Shown here: in pieces, positions 31,212-43,460 of the stretch | Layout: each line of letters begins with the position of its first letter | Numbering within the stretch: position 1 is the first letter of the stretch | Notes under the pieces: model-generated | Databases searched by the model: none | What the model was told of the DNA's origin: nothing | Seen by the model: the letters and a program-made list of their open reading frames with translations, nothing else | Made by a program: the position numbers and the translations under genes | NCBI RefSeq assembly: GCF_020509005.1 | Contig: NC_063020.1 | Location: forward strand, 3,782,001-3,846,000 | Direction of reading: 5' to 3' | From: Fulvia fulva | Lineage: Eukaryota; Ascomycota; Dothideomycetes; Mycosphaerellales; Mycosphaerellaceae | DNA length: 64,000 nt

Positions 31212-32545
31212 ATGAAGCTCTCGAGTATTTTCACAACGATTGCTAGCGTTGTTCTTGTCATAGTCAATGCACAGTCCAATGGCACGAATACATACACCAA
31301 TCCGATTGTACCGACTGGAGCGGATCCTTGGGTTGTTGGTTATGAGGAGTATTACTATATGATCAATACCACGACTGATAATATCACTCTATGGCGAAGT
31401 CCGACCCTCACAGACTGGTCTGACGCCGAGTCAAAGGCCGCGTTTTTGCCTCCAGTATGGGGCTCAATCGCTTGCTGTTGGGATGCTAGCTGACAGACCG
31501 CAGCCAGGCCAGAATTATTCGACAAATCTCTGGGCTCCAGAATTGCACAATATCGATGACAAGTGGTACATCATCTTTACTGCCGATCCAAATAATGATG
31601 TGACTCCGAAAGAGATTGACATGCTATGTGAGTGAATGCCCAGCCGTCCCGATGATGTCTCATGGATGAGACCGTCTTGGCAGTCAGCATGGCTGTGTTC
31701 GGAGGCCAAGGCAGCGAGCCAAGATGACTGACAGCGTTCCACAGGCACATTCGATTGCCCAGCAGTCTACCATCGCATGTACGTCCTCGAAGGCAGCACC
31801 GCAGATCCGTGGACGAGCAAGTACACCCTCAAAAGCCAGTTGAACACTTTCGACGAGTTCGCCATCGATGGAACCTACTTTCAGCACTCGACCGGTCCCT
31901 ACCATGTCTACTCATGCTGATACTCGGCATATGTGTCGTGGCCAGCCAATCTCTGCATCGCCAAAATGAGCGATCCATGGACTGTCGAGTCGAACGTCAC
32001 CGAGCGACAAATCCTGTCAGTGCCCACCAACCCGTGGGAGAAGACACCATATGGCCGGACGGAGAACATCCGCATGAGTAGTAATGAAGGACCTCAGCAG
32101 CTCACCAATCGAAAGACCGGCCAGGAGTTCATCATTTACAGCGCAGCGCGTAGCGACAATCGTAACTATTGTCTCGGTTAGCTTGAGCTAGTTGGAGACG
32201 ATCCGATGAACGTGCAAGATTGGCGGAAGAACAATGATGGTTGTGTTTTCTACCAGAATGCGTTGGAGAAGGCGTACGGTGTTGGGCATGCCAGTTTTAC
32301 CACGAGCCCTGATGGCACAGAGGATTGGGTTGTGTATCATGGCATGGAGAATCCGTTCTCCGGTTGGAGCGCGAGAAACGTGCGGACGCAGAAGGTAAGT
32401 CTTGACGATGGTGCCTGGTGGTCACCTTTGCTGCATTTGCCGAAAGTTCACCTGGAATGATGATGGTACGCCGAAGTTTCCGAGGCCTGGCTATGGTCCC
32501 TATGAGGCGCCGAGTGGGCAGAATGCGAGTATGAAGATGTTCTGA
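31212..32545 (+). pseudogene. GH43 glycoside hydrolase, two in-frame stops
   Basis: Exons 31212-31454, 31504-31627, 31745-32394 and 32447-32545; introns 49, 117, 52 nt, all GT-AG and phase-consistent. The joined frame is 372 codons, the usual length for a secreted GH43 (arabinofuranosidase/xylosidase-type). Residues 1-20 are a signal peptide (MKLSSIFTTIASVVLVIVNA). NPIVPTGADPWV with the base aspartate and NLWAPELH mark the five-bladed propeller. Two stops interrupt exon 3: TGA at 31918-31920, where a tryptophan after SC is expected, and TAG at 32179-32181, where glutamine fits. Everything else is intact, so inactivation looks recent. Sequencing error at two sites is unlikely but possible. Confidence 0.85.
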
Positions 32546-33652
32546 AAAGGGTTGGAGTGCTGGTGATCGTTGGCGAACGATGCGTGTTCACGCCCATGCA
32601 CCGACAGGGACAGCGATGCATATGCCCCGGTATCTGAACGGTAACCAGGACGATTCCTGGGTTTACAGCAGAGTGTCATCCTGCGTCTGAAACATGCAAG
32701 GCGATTGTTTCTGCGGGTGCAATGCGAGGGCCGTCGATGCTGTACTCTCCTCGGCGTTCTTCAATGGCAGTTCCTTGCTCTTAGGTCCGCTCTGTATGAC
32801 GGCTGCGAACGCCTGGCTTGGCACATTGTGGTCTTTTGTGTTCGGTGACGGTGGTAGGAGACTCCCGTCAGCCCGGTCTCATGTCGTCGCGCAAGTGCAG
32901 ATGCCCGGTGTCATGCTCACGTGTAGCCCGACGGAAGTGTATAGCCATGACACATGAACAGAAGGCAGTTCGCAGTCGCCAAAATACTTGTTGTGTGGAG
33001 AGTTCACATGGAAGGGAAGGTGTCGGAAGAAGGTGCATCAGGGCGTGCAGGGGGCATTGTCTCTGCGACGATTGGTCGATGCTCCCCCGGGCCCCGGCTC
33101 GCCCGGACTCGTGCCGCGGCGGCGAGACATGATCCAGCGCCATTTAGCGCCACCCAACCCTTGCCCTACAGCACAACCCTCCATTTGCGGGCAACGTCAC
33201 CAGCGGGAGCTGCTCGCCGCACATCACAAACCTCTCCTCCACATCTCACACCCATGATTGTGCGACAACCCCATCGCAAAGATGGTGCACACCTCAAGCA
33301 ACGTCAGCAAACGATGTCTCAACATTTGCCCATCAGATTGCCCCTCCCATGACCCATAGTCCCAGAGCCACGCACTGCAAGGCGGAGCCAACCATGCTTT
33401 GCTGCTGCAGTAATAGTTCTAACGGCGTCTGAGCTGCCACCGTTGCAGAGCCACTAACCTCATTGGCCTGGCCTACATCGCAGGGTTACTTGCATACCAA
33501 GGACCTCCCCGCCAACGTAGCCTCACATTGTCACAGAGGCTGAAAGCCAGCAACTCACGCAGCCTTCGTACTTCTTGACGGGTTGCCGCACTGGTTTTTG
33601 CTGCTGTGTTTCTGCCCGCCGCCGCTCTTGGATAGGATTCCTAAGCTGCATC
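32546..33652. other. Intergenic / promoter region of the GH20 gene
   Basis: No gene seen. GC-rich around 33085-33125 (gggccccggctcgcccgg). Several short frames on both strands look like noise. Confidence 0.5.
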
Positions 33653-35481
33653 ATGAAGGCAATCTTATCCTCAGTATTGGTACTGGCCTCGACCGCGCAT
33701 GCGATCTGGCCGCTACCCACGAAGTATACACATGGCGACAAAAACCTCTGGATCGAGAAGGGACAGGTCAAAGTCAACTACAAAGGGCCTGGATATGTGC
33801 GCGAGGCTTCCTGCCTCCTGGAAAAACAAACATTGACCGCGGAGGGACAGTCACAGCGGAAGATTCCAGGCCGCGATGACAGTCATTCTGGATCGAACAT
33901 ACCCCAGATCATAAGCAGCGCAATTGATCGGACGTATGAGACGCTATTTGAGAAGAACTTTGTGCCATGGAAACTTCGCCCTCGCTTGTCGAATTTTGAG
34001 CCTCAGTCTGGTGGACCATCTATCACGACAATCAGTTTGGAGCAGACTGCCAATGAGCCTGCCAATGGCACCGACGTGGATGAGTCGTACAGTCTGGAGC
34101 TGACTGAAGATGGCGAGGTGGCAATCAAGGCGCCCGGTGCGGTCGGCTTGCTGTACGGTTTGACATCGTTCACGCAGCTGTTCTACAAGCACTCCAACGG
34201 TGGCGTGTACACCGACAAGGCTCCGGTCTCGATCACTGACGCACCAAAGTTCAAGTGGCGCGGCCTCAACTTGGACACGTCTCGGACCTTCAAGACAATG
34301 GACGACATTTACCGCACATTGGACGCCCTTGCATACAACAAATTCAACCGCCTGCACTGGCACATCACCGATGCACAGTCATGGCCTCTCGAGATCCCTT
34401 CGATGCCAGAGCTGGCAGACAAGGGTGTATATGTCAACGACCAGCGATACACACCAGAAGATGTAAAGGCGGTCTACGCCTACGGCGCAAACCTTGGCAT
34501 CACCGTCGCCATGGAGATCGATATGCCTGGCCACACTTCCTCGGTCTGGTTCAGTCACCCTGATCTCATCACCGCATTCAACCAGCAGCCGGACTGGGCT
34601 ACTTACTGCGCCGAGCCTCCTTGTGGATCTTTCAAGCTGAACTCTACCGATGTCGGCGATTTCTTGCAAAAGCTGCTTGATGATCTCTTGCCACGCATCA
34701 AGCCAGACACGCCCTACTTCCATCTTGGTGGTGATGAGGTCAATAAGAACGCCTACAATCTCGACGATACTGTCCGTTCCAATGAGTCTTCCGTACTGCA
34801 GCCACTCATGCAGAAGTTCGTGGATCGCAACATGAACCAGCTCAAGTCGTACGGTCTGACGCCACTGGTCTGGGAGGAGATGCTTCTCGAGTGGAACTTG
34901 ACGCTGCCAAAGGACACCATCGTGCAGACGTGGCAGAGCGATGAGGCTGTCGCTCAGACTGTCGCAAAGGGCTACCAAGCCCTGGTCGGGAACTACAACT
35001 ACTGGTACCTCGACTGCGGCAAGGGTCAATGGCTTGACTTCTACCCCGAGAACGCCGCAGGTTTCTGGCCTTTCAACGACTACTGTGCGCCACTACACAA
35101 CTGGCGTGTAATGTACAGCTACGATCCTCTGAATGGCGTGCCCGAGAACGCCACGCACCTTGTACTTGGTGGCGAGGTGCATATCTGGTCTGAGCAGACT
35201 GACTCTGTTAACTTGGATGATCGCGTAAGTTATGGATACCGTTTTCAAAGTCTTGAAGCATGCTGACGTGACCATAGTTATGGCCTCGTGCTTGCGCTGC
35301 TGGTGAAGTGTTGTGGAGCGGTGCCAAGGATGCGTCAGGCCAGAATCGGTCGCAGGTTGAGGCTTCGCCACGTCTGGCGGAGATGCGTGAGCGTCTTGTT
35401 GCTCGTGGTGTTGATGCTGAGCCGATTCAGATGCCGTTCTGCACACAGAATGGGACGCAGTGTGCGTATCCTGTGGCTTGA
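33653..35481 (+). CDS. GH20 beta-N-acetylhexosaminidase, secreted
   Basis: Exons 33653-35224 and 35278-35481 (53-nt intron, GTAAGT...CATAG) give 591 aa. I start at the ATG at 33653 because a signal peptide follows (MKAILSSVLVLASTAHA); the 26 codons before it open with TTG. An N-terminal GH20b-like domain precedes the catalytic barrel: FKWRGLNLDTSR, HWHITDAQSWP, then HLGGDEV with the Asp361-Glu362 pair used in substrate-assisted catalysis. Several NxT/S sites. It releases terminal GlcNAc from chitin oligomers and glycans outside the cell or in the wall, acting with chitinases. Complete and intact. Confidence 0.95.
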
Positions 35482-35701
35482 GCAGGACAGTGGTCACGAA
35501 AGTTTGGAGCAATGTAGACATGTATCAAGGTTTAGTCTGAAGTGTTCCCCAGCAATCGGCAGCAATTGGCTTTTTTCGCAAGATGTGTTGATGCGCAGGC
35601 ACCTCGGCGTCGAGTCGTTCTCGATGCTCGTGATGATAATCGGTCGTAAGCTACGCCGATGAGACGTGCGAGCTCCGCATGATCCCAGGTACCTTCCCCC
35701 T

Positions 35702-36512
35702 TCACGGCATCTTGTGCCATGTCTTGCCATCAGTATCGTCATCGTACTTGACCTCAATGCCCTTTGGTGCAACACCCAACTCTTCAAGTCCCAAAACTTC
35801 GATGATATCGCTAGCGCAAAGACTGATCCGTGTCATAGGTCGACCGCTGGCCCTGAACCAAGATTGCGTATGACATCTGGCGAGGTAGTGGTCGTGATTA
35901 TAGAACAGGACTCTGAAAGTCTTGATCATGGCTGCCTGTCGAGTACCAATTGCTCGTAACCATGAGCGGATGTTCAGGCGCTCCATCTCCTCACTATCAA
36001 AGCCGTCGACTGTTGCGGCAAATGAGTTGATGGCGTAGAAGACGGGCATCGCTTCGCGTCGAAGCTGGCGATTGACAGCAAGCAATGCTGGTCGCTCAGT
36101 CGCTCGTCGCTGTTCATGTCCGCCCGCAGTCGCTCCATGGACCACATTGTGGTCTCGAATCTGGAAGTGACCAGTCCTTCCATCATCGACTTTGAGTGCC
36201 ATCTCGTAGATGATGTTCCTGATCTCAGCTGGGAGTCCTAGGAAGGTCTTGGGCCCGTCTTCGCGATCCGCTGTGGTTCTGGACGCCGTATTAGTGACTC
36301 GGCCTGGCGCGAAATAGTCATGTAGACCCTGACCTGGTTGTGAGCTTGTCGCAGACTTTGCTCGTGGATTCTTTGGCAATCTCATCAATGAGTGCGCTTT
36401 TCATCCATGGACACTTGGTGCGTAGAGTAGAGGCGATGGCTTCGAATACTTCTGTGTCGACGTCAACCGAGCTTGCAGTCATGTCGTGGTCTGGTGTCTG
36501 CTGCCCCGACAT
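35702..36512 (-). CDS. 2EXR-domain protein
   Basis: Exon 1 36512-36334 and exon 2 36278-35702, with a 55-nt intron (GTCAGG, TCACTAAT branch, CCAG); 251 aa. The 2EXR motif FLGLPAEIRNIIYEMAL falls just after the junction at about residues 71-87, followed by ALLAVNRQLRREAMPVFY. This F-box-like family is large in filamentous ascomycetes and of unknown biochemistry. Reading exon 2 upstream without splicing gives a longer 5' frame opened by TTG; splicing is preferred because of the strong branch site and an ATG-led exon 1 (MSGQQTPDHDM). Confidence 0.8.
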
Positions 36513-36737
36513 GTTGAACTGCTGGTGTGCGATATTGTTCAATTGTTTGGTCAAGTTGTGTTGAAAGGTTCTTGCCGAAGATAAGAGTCGTGGCCGTGGC
36601 TGCCTAGTCACCTGCGTGACAGGGATGTGCGGCGCGCGCGCACATGCTAAACCTTCGTGAGCTTACTTCCACTTCACATGCACATCACACTGCCTCATCC
36701 GGCCAGCAGGTCCCAATGCTTCCCCCGTCGTCAACGC

Positions 36738-39561
36738 TTAACACAACACTGCTTTCGCCTCGCAGCGGATCGCCATCCACACCACAAAGTCGTTCGTCCT
36801 TTTCAAGCTAAGTATGGACTCAACATTGCCGGATACCAATCGCAAAGCTTCCGTCCTGTTTAACCCGGCATGCTTCGCGGCCCATCCAGCTTCACTCGCG
36901 AGATTGTGGACATGCGAATCGCCTTGGATGGCAAGAGCGAAAGATACACCGGCATCGGCAAGAATCTTTGCTGGACTTTCAGTCAGAGGAGGACCACTGA
37001 GAGCGTCCCGCTTCTCCCAGGTATCCGGCACACCTCTATGCCCCGTCAAGATCACGGAGATGTTGGCAGAAGCGAGTTCCGGTGCCACCAGAGCGGCGCC
37101 ATGTCCGCCGAAAATGACAAGGTTGACGCCTGGGAGATCTCTCTTGAGCCATATGAGCTGCCGGATCAAGTCGGTGTTGACCACGTGGACGACAACTGGA
37201 ATCTCCCCAATCGCTGCACGTGTATAGATATTCTTTATCGTGCTCACGAGCATTGGAGAGGAGTCTGCGAAGTCTTGCAATAGCATTCGAGATCGTAGGA
37301 TCTGCTGCTTTCGATGCCTGGCTAAGCTCAAAGTGAAGTGCCACATCGTCCTGGAAGATCCCACCATCCAAGACAGACTTTTTGCCGCTGGTGCTGAAGC
37401 CCACACTGATACCCTGCAGTAGACCTCCACGTAGTCCAGGAGCAGCTACGGCTTTAGTCACGCCACCAAGTCTGGCTCTCTCGAATCCGCGTCCTTCCAG
37501 ATGGACGCCATACTTTGCGTATATTATGGTGTCTTCGTTCGCGAGATCAGCTTTGGGATCGACGACTCCGTCGCTTGTGGTGGGCTCGCCAGTGATCTCG
37601 ACGACACCGAGCGTCTGGCTGACGGCGATCAAGCCAGGTGTGATGTGGCCATATTGGAGCTCTACGACGTACCCATCGGTAGCTGCCTCACTGCACAGCC
37701 ATGCGCTGCCCAGACAAGTGATCTTGCCGCCGTCTATGACTAGCGTCAGGTTGTGCCCATTGAGTGGGGAGATGTACGTCTCGAGATCTACTTGAGCGAT
37801 ACCGGTTATGACAAGTTTGGTAGCCGGCTTCTTTACCGCAGTACAGAAGCGATGTTTCTCTGGCTCAAGGACTGTGGGTCTTGGTCGAGGCTCACGATGG
37901 TGATCGCGGTTCAACTCCGTTACCTCCAAGTCCTTCTGAGATATGCCGATAGTCGCTCTGCCATCGATGAAAACCTCGACCGCCGTAGCGCCAATGCTCA
38001 GCGGATAAGAATCCCACACAGCAATATCTGCATCATAGCCAGGCTTTACGCCACCAATGCGGTGACTCTGCTGTATCGATCGAGCCGGGACTGAAGTCAC
38101 AGCTTGGAGCGCCTTAACTGCAGGCATACCGAAGGAATGCGCCACAGCAGCTTGGTGCAAAAGGTACTGTATGTTATTGCCTTCTCCGGTATGGTCTGAT
38201 TTGAACGCCACTGGAACGTCATGGTCGGCCAGAATCTTGCCTGCTCGGAGGTTGGCATTGTAGGCCTCAGCCTTGAAGAAAGCGTTCTCTGCAAATGTGG
38301 CTATCGTTATGTTCCTGGATGGATCATCAGTCCTGAGCTTGGCTATCGGCTAGGAGACTTACCTTTCCTGCTGCTTCAGGAATTCCGGCACCTGCCAGGC
38401 TTCAAGCGCATGATGAAAGGCACGAGGATGTACGCCAAACTCGTGAAGCACTGCCAGCATACGTTCAATGTCCTCTGGCTCATAGCAATGTATGTTGACA
38501 TTGACCTGACCTCGCAAGATCGCGATTGTTGACTCGTACTTGATGTCTTCAGGTAAGCTCCCAGGCTCACGCCCATCACCTCCACTCGCGAGCCACGAGT
38601 CCTTGGCGATCGCAGAAGCAGCCTGACACCACTGATTCTGTCTATGAATCAGATCTTGCGCCTTACTGAAGTGCTCTCTCAGCAGCCAAGTGTTTCCCAG
38701 CCTGGTATGAAGGTATGTATGCTTGGGGTTCTCGCCACACGCCATCTTTGCGTAACGCTGTCGCTGTTCCCGAGGAACTCCATAGTCTATCAGTAGCTCC
38801 TCGACTACTGGCTCGCCACGTTTGCCATTGACGAAAGCGTTCTTAACGACATATGCTTCCCCGCCCATGATGTTCGCAGATGCTGGCAGGATGAGGGACG
38901 AAGTCACGCCTCCGCTTGCGATGATCTCGATCGCTGGGTCGTAGGGCTTGAAGCCGTCGAAAGAACGCACGAAGGGCGTCAGTGGGCCGAGACGAGGCGC
39001 TTCGTTGACGTCTCGTGTTGCGGGCAGAGAGTGGAACGGCCAGACTAGGTGGTGGGAATGCATGTCCACGAGACCGGGAGTGACATAGCGTCCGTGAAGG
39101 TCCAGGATTTCGATATTCTCTCCAGGAACGGTGTCTGAATAGTTCATTGGAGTGATGGATCTCACGATGCCTTTTCCGAACAGGATGTCTACGCCTGTTG
39201 GGAGGAAAGCTTCGCCATCGAACAGCGTTGCGTTGTGGAGCAGGACTGGCTTCTTTTGTCCAGCGAAAATACTCCAGCGTGGATTGTCTCGTTGAATGTC
39301 TGGTCTGGCCTCAAACGTCGCTGAGAGCTGCGCACATCTACTGAGGCCATCTTCGAGTACTGTTTGGTGTCCGATACTCAATACTGAGGAATTCGTCCAC
39401 CGGATCCGTGTAAGTACGGCGATACCCAGAGCACTGCTCAAAAACAATGCTGTTACCTGCCATCGCCCAAGGCGTCGACTTGGGCGATGTTTGTAGGCGT
39501 GTGAGTATACATACGGAGGAGGCTCTGACGTCGGCAGACCAAGATCAAAATCCTGACCCAT
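36738..39561 (-). CDS. Membrane-anchored amidohydrolase-superfamily protein
   Basis: Exon 1 39561-38363, intron 48 nt (GTAAGT, CTGAT, CCAG), exon 2 38314-37248, then a 34-nt intron or a frameshift, then 37213-36738. Joined length 913 aa. A single membrane segment about residues 35-53 suggests a type II anchor. Metal-site motifs: GLVDMHSHH, INIHCYE-like (NVNIHCYEPED), FHHALEAWQVPEF and VAFKSDH. A second amidohydrolase-like half follows (TPGLIAVSQTLG). Fungal proteins of this build are annotated as amidohydrolases without a known substrate. The 34-nt candidate intron (37247-37214, GTGAGC...GCAG) is shorter than any other here, so a single-base frameshift is a real alternative. Confidence 0.75.
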
Positions 39562-40389
39562 GGCAGCGTGAGGCCATGTACTTCGTGAAGGGTCGAAACA
39601 ATCCGGACGAACTCTGTCTTCCTTCCAACAGAGTACATGGAGACAGACGCTCGTGACACCGCACTGCATCGTCTTCGCCAAGTGGTTGTGCAGACTGTGT
39701 ATGGCGTTGCGGACTAGCGGATGGCGTCAATAGGGTCTTTAGCCGGAACGAGCTAGAGCTGCAGTGTATCCTGGTGCAGATGCACATGTTTGCAAGGTCG
39801 GTTGACGATTTAGGACATATGCCATCGTGAGATGATGCTTTTTCGAGAAGAGGGTCCGGTGTGGTGCTTTCTGGATGTGGCAGTGTTAGCAATGCGATGT
39901 AATGCGAAGGTTCCCCATTACCCATGTGTCCGCGAGCATCGATCTGCTCAAGATCTGCTAGTAGCACAGAGCGATGACTATTCAACGACTCGCTGCACTT
40001 CGTAAAGCCTGGTCGGTCAAGGTCCTCGTGTAGAACATCGCCGACGCACGGTATATTGTTGTGCTTGCCGCTCGGGCTACGTGGTCCTACGGGCATTAAG
40101 GCTCGCCAAAGATCAATGATCATCTTCATAATTGAAGATAGCATATATCGGCATGGTCCCGAGACACAGCATGTGTGCAAACTCAAGCGGGTACGTTGAG
40201 CGAAAGAACGTCCTAGGTTGTCTTGCAACATGTGGAGTCTGCATCGCGCCACTTGAACTTGGTACATCAATGCAGATTGTGTCGCTGGGCTCAGATAAGA
40301 GTCTGGCATCACAGGATATGATGCGAACAATTGTGAGCTGTCCCTGAGTCGAATTCAACCTGCAAAGGTGGCAGCGATTCAACCTTCTG
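39562..40389. other. Intergenic, nothing seen
   Basis: Divergent upstream regions of the amidohydrolase and the OPT pseudogene. Short frames on both strands lack ATG starts or family features. Confidence 0.5.
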
Positions 40390-42712
40390 GCCACGAGTCA
40401 AAGAAGGATCTTCAAATCACCACCGTGCCCTTGGACTCGGGCGTGTTGAGCGAGAAGGAACGCAGCTTCAGGCATGTAGTCACTGCTAAGCAAGCCGAGT
40501 TGTGAGTGGAATGGATCAGCGAAGTATTTAAGGACACTGACGCAGATCGCAGCAACCTCAACCTAACAGAGGAAGACTTCTTGACTACCCAGGAAGAAGC
40601 AGAGAAGTTGACACTTGACGAAGTGACACAGGTACCTATCCCTCTAGGCCATGGTCCAGATATGTTCTAACGCAAAGTGCAGATCTTGAAGCATGGCTAC
40701 AGCCTCCACGAGTTCGACCCAAACTTTCCCATCAAGATCTTGGCCGAGATCGAAGCGTTTCTGGAAAACAACGAAGCCATCCTCGTAGCACCGGAGAAGT
40801 ATGCAGAGCTTGTCCAGGAAATGGAACTACAGGCCGCCGTGCTCACGACAAGTAGCCCGTACTCAGAAGTCCGGGCTGTTGTAGACAACAACGACGATGT
40901 CAACACCCCTTGGTCAACTATCCGAGCATGGACCATTGGCTTGTTCTTCGTCTGCGCAGTGGGTTTCATGAACCAGCTCTTCAGCGTTCGACAGCCGTCC
41001 ATAACCGTAGGCTCCGACGTCGTCCAGCTCTTATGCTATCCAGTTGGCAAAGCTTTCGAGAAGTTCCTACCGGATATTGGCATTACACTCTTTGGCGTCA
41101 GGCATAGCTTGAATACAGGACCATTCAGCAAGAAGGAGCATATGCTCATCACAATCATGGCAACAGTCGGATCTACTTTGCCATCGTCGAGATATATCAT
41201 CTTCACACAGTTCTTGAAGAAGTACTTCAACCAGTCGTACTCCGGGTCCTTCGGATACCAGGTTTTGATGGCTTTGTCGACAGATCTGATGGGGCACGGT
41301 CTTGCTGGGCTGTGCAGGAAGATACTGGTGTATCCTGCTTACTATGTCTACCCGAAGTCGCTGGTCACCATCGCACTCAACAGCTCGCTCCACAAAGGTA
41401 TTTCACGTTGGCATCGTTGTTGTCAAAGTTTAAGCTGACCGCGTGTAGACAAGAACACACCAGTGACCGGTCCAGCGAAGAAGCTTTGGACCGTCTCCCG
41501 CTTCAAATTCTTCACGTGGTCCTTCGTGTGTACGTTCGTGTATTTCTGGTTCCCGAACTATATCTTCACCGCGCTGAGTGCCTTCAACTGGATCACCTGG
41601 ATTGCGCCTGAGAATGTCAACCTTTCGGCTGTGACTGGTTTCGCAAAGGGTGTTGGTCTGAATCCGCTGCCGACCTTCGATTGGAATATCGTAACCCGCG
41701 GGGGCAGCAACGGATGACAGCATACCCTGAAGTATCTGAATGGTGGTACCTTGGGCTCAATGTTGTGGCTATCGCCCTTGGCGTAGCTGTTGTGGCAGGC
41801 TGGCAGACCTACACCACAGTCGGCGTCATCTTCTTCGGAATCCTGCTGTCCCTGGTATATGCAATCCCGGCTGGTGTCATCGCTGCCACGACCGGAATCG
41901 TTGTGGAGCTCAATGTCATTGCTGAGTTCCTTGGAGGCTCGATCCAACCAGGTAACGCTCTAGCCATGAACTTCTTCAAGTGCGACGGCTATGTAACGAC
42001 AGCCCACGCCCTGGAATTCATCAAGGACCTCAAGCTTGCACATCATGTCAAGATCCCTCCGAGACACACATTCTGGGCGCAAGTTGTGGCCACAGTCGTC
42101 TCTTGCTTTGTGTGCACCGGCATCATGAACTTCCAGCTCCGGAACATCAAGGATATCTGCGAGAGCACACAGTCTGCTCGATTCACCTGTCCAGGAGTCA
42201 ATGTGTACTTCAGTGCAGCCGTTCAATTCGGCAGCATGGGCGCTCGCAAGGTCTTCGGAACAGGCGGTCAGTACACCATCCTGCTGATAGCAGCTTTCCC
42301 GATCGGCCTGGCTGTGGCGGTGCTGCTGTATTTCGCGCAAAGGTGACCACCGAAGGACCACTGGGCGCGTGAGATCCATCCAGTGGCATTTTTGAGCGGT
42401 GGTCTGGTCTCCACGCCGCCGTACAACTTGTCCTACATGTGGCCTGCGATGCCCTTTGCATGGTACTCCATGATCCATATCCGAGGCAAGTACCTGGCTT
42501 TCTGGTCAAAGTACAACTACGTGCTTTCAGCAGCGTTGTCTATTGCCATCGCCATTGCCGCGCTGGTCATGTACTTTGCACGGGAGTATTCCAGCATCAG
42601 CTTGGAGTGGTGGGGCAATAATGCTGATAGTGGATGCGAAGCGACCGCTTGCACAAGATTGAAGCTGCCGAAAGGGTCGTCATTTGGTCCCAGTCCGGGC
42701 CACTGTGTGTAG
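40390..42712 (+). pseudogene. Oligopeptide transporter (OPT family), internally deleted
   Basis: Recognisable parts: N-terminal cytosolic region (about 40546-40631 and from 40683 after a 51-nt intron, HGYSLHEFDPNFP), membrane part to GVGLNPLPTFDWNI (41690), and then directly the late region TAYPEVSEWWYLGLN (from 41714), GNALAMNFFK, FTCPGVN and PYNLSYMWPAMPFAW. About 150 residues that OPT proteins normally have between these blocks are absent and the frame changes at the join. A further TGA (42344-42346) interrupts the loop before KDHWAREIHPV, and no ATG opens the 5' end. Intron 41398-41448 is regular. OPTs import tetra- to pentapeptides or metal chelates with protons; this copy cannot. Confidence 0.85.
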
Positions 42713-43460
42713 AAAGCTGGGACGATGGGCTGCAGAAGATGTTGATGGAATAATAACCGGGACTGCCGGCAAATTCTCGGTAGTCACGGCACCAAAACAC
42801 CGGCATCTACGACATTGTTGAACAATTAATGATTGGAGAAGTCGATATGTTCACGTGTGAAGACCAACACTATTGCATTGAGCAGCCAAGTGGAGAGCCA
42901 GCTATCTAGACGACAGCAAATTCATCCTCGATCATCAACATGTACCAAGGTCATCAACAATAGCGAGCGCAGCCATGCATAAGTCCATAACGATCATGGG
43001 TACTTCTGAAAGCAGGCATTCCAAAGATCAGACTCTCCAATAAACCAAACGCTATGCAAAATGTGCGCGAAACAGAAACCATATCATCCTCCCTCGTCCT
43101 ATTGGGTATCTTGTTCGTAATGTGTCCATTCGTCGTCCGAAGCCGGCACGCCTCAGCATTATGGTATGGCGGATCGTGAATGCCGAAGCGACAAATGCCG
43201 CACCAGATGCTTCGTGTGAGATAAGAATATTCGTTCCTGTTCAACGTTTCCGCTTCACCCATAAACTAAAAGCAATAGTGCCAAACGTCGTTAAGTGTCG
43301 TTATGTCGTTGCTACAAAAGAAAGGGTTTCGGGAGTTGTCGTCGATGCTGATGTGCGTCGTGGATGTTTGGAGTCGTCAAGGGATGTCCAGATCGAGCAC
43401 TCGATTTCATTGAATCTCGGACCTTGTGTGGGTTGAGTTGCAATGCATACACTCCATGAC
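42713..43460. other. Intergenic, nothing seen
   Basis: 3' flanks of the OPT pseudogene and the converging C2H2 gene. Confidence 0.5.

Noticed and set aside
36978..37430. Reading the amidohydrolase C-terminal frame as its own gene
   Set aside because: It continues the same fold as the upstream frame and lacks a convincing start; it is the last exon or a frameshifted part.
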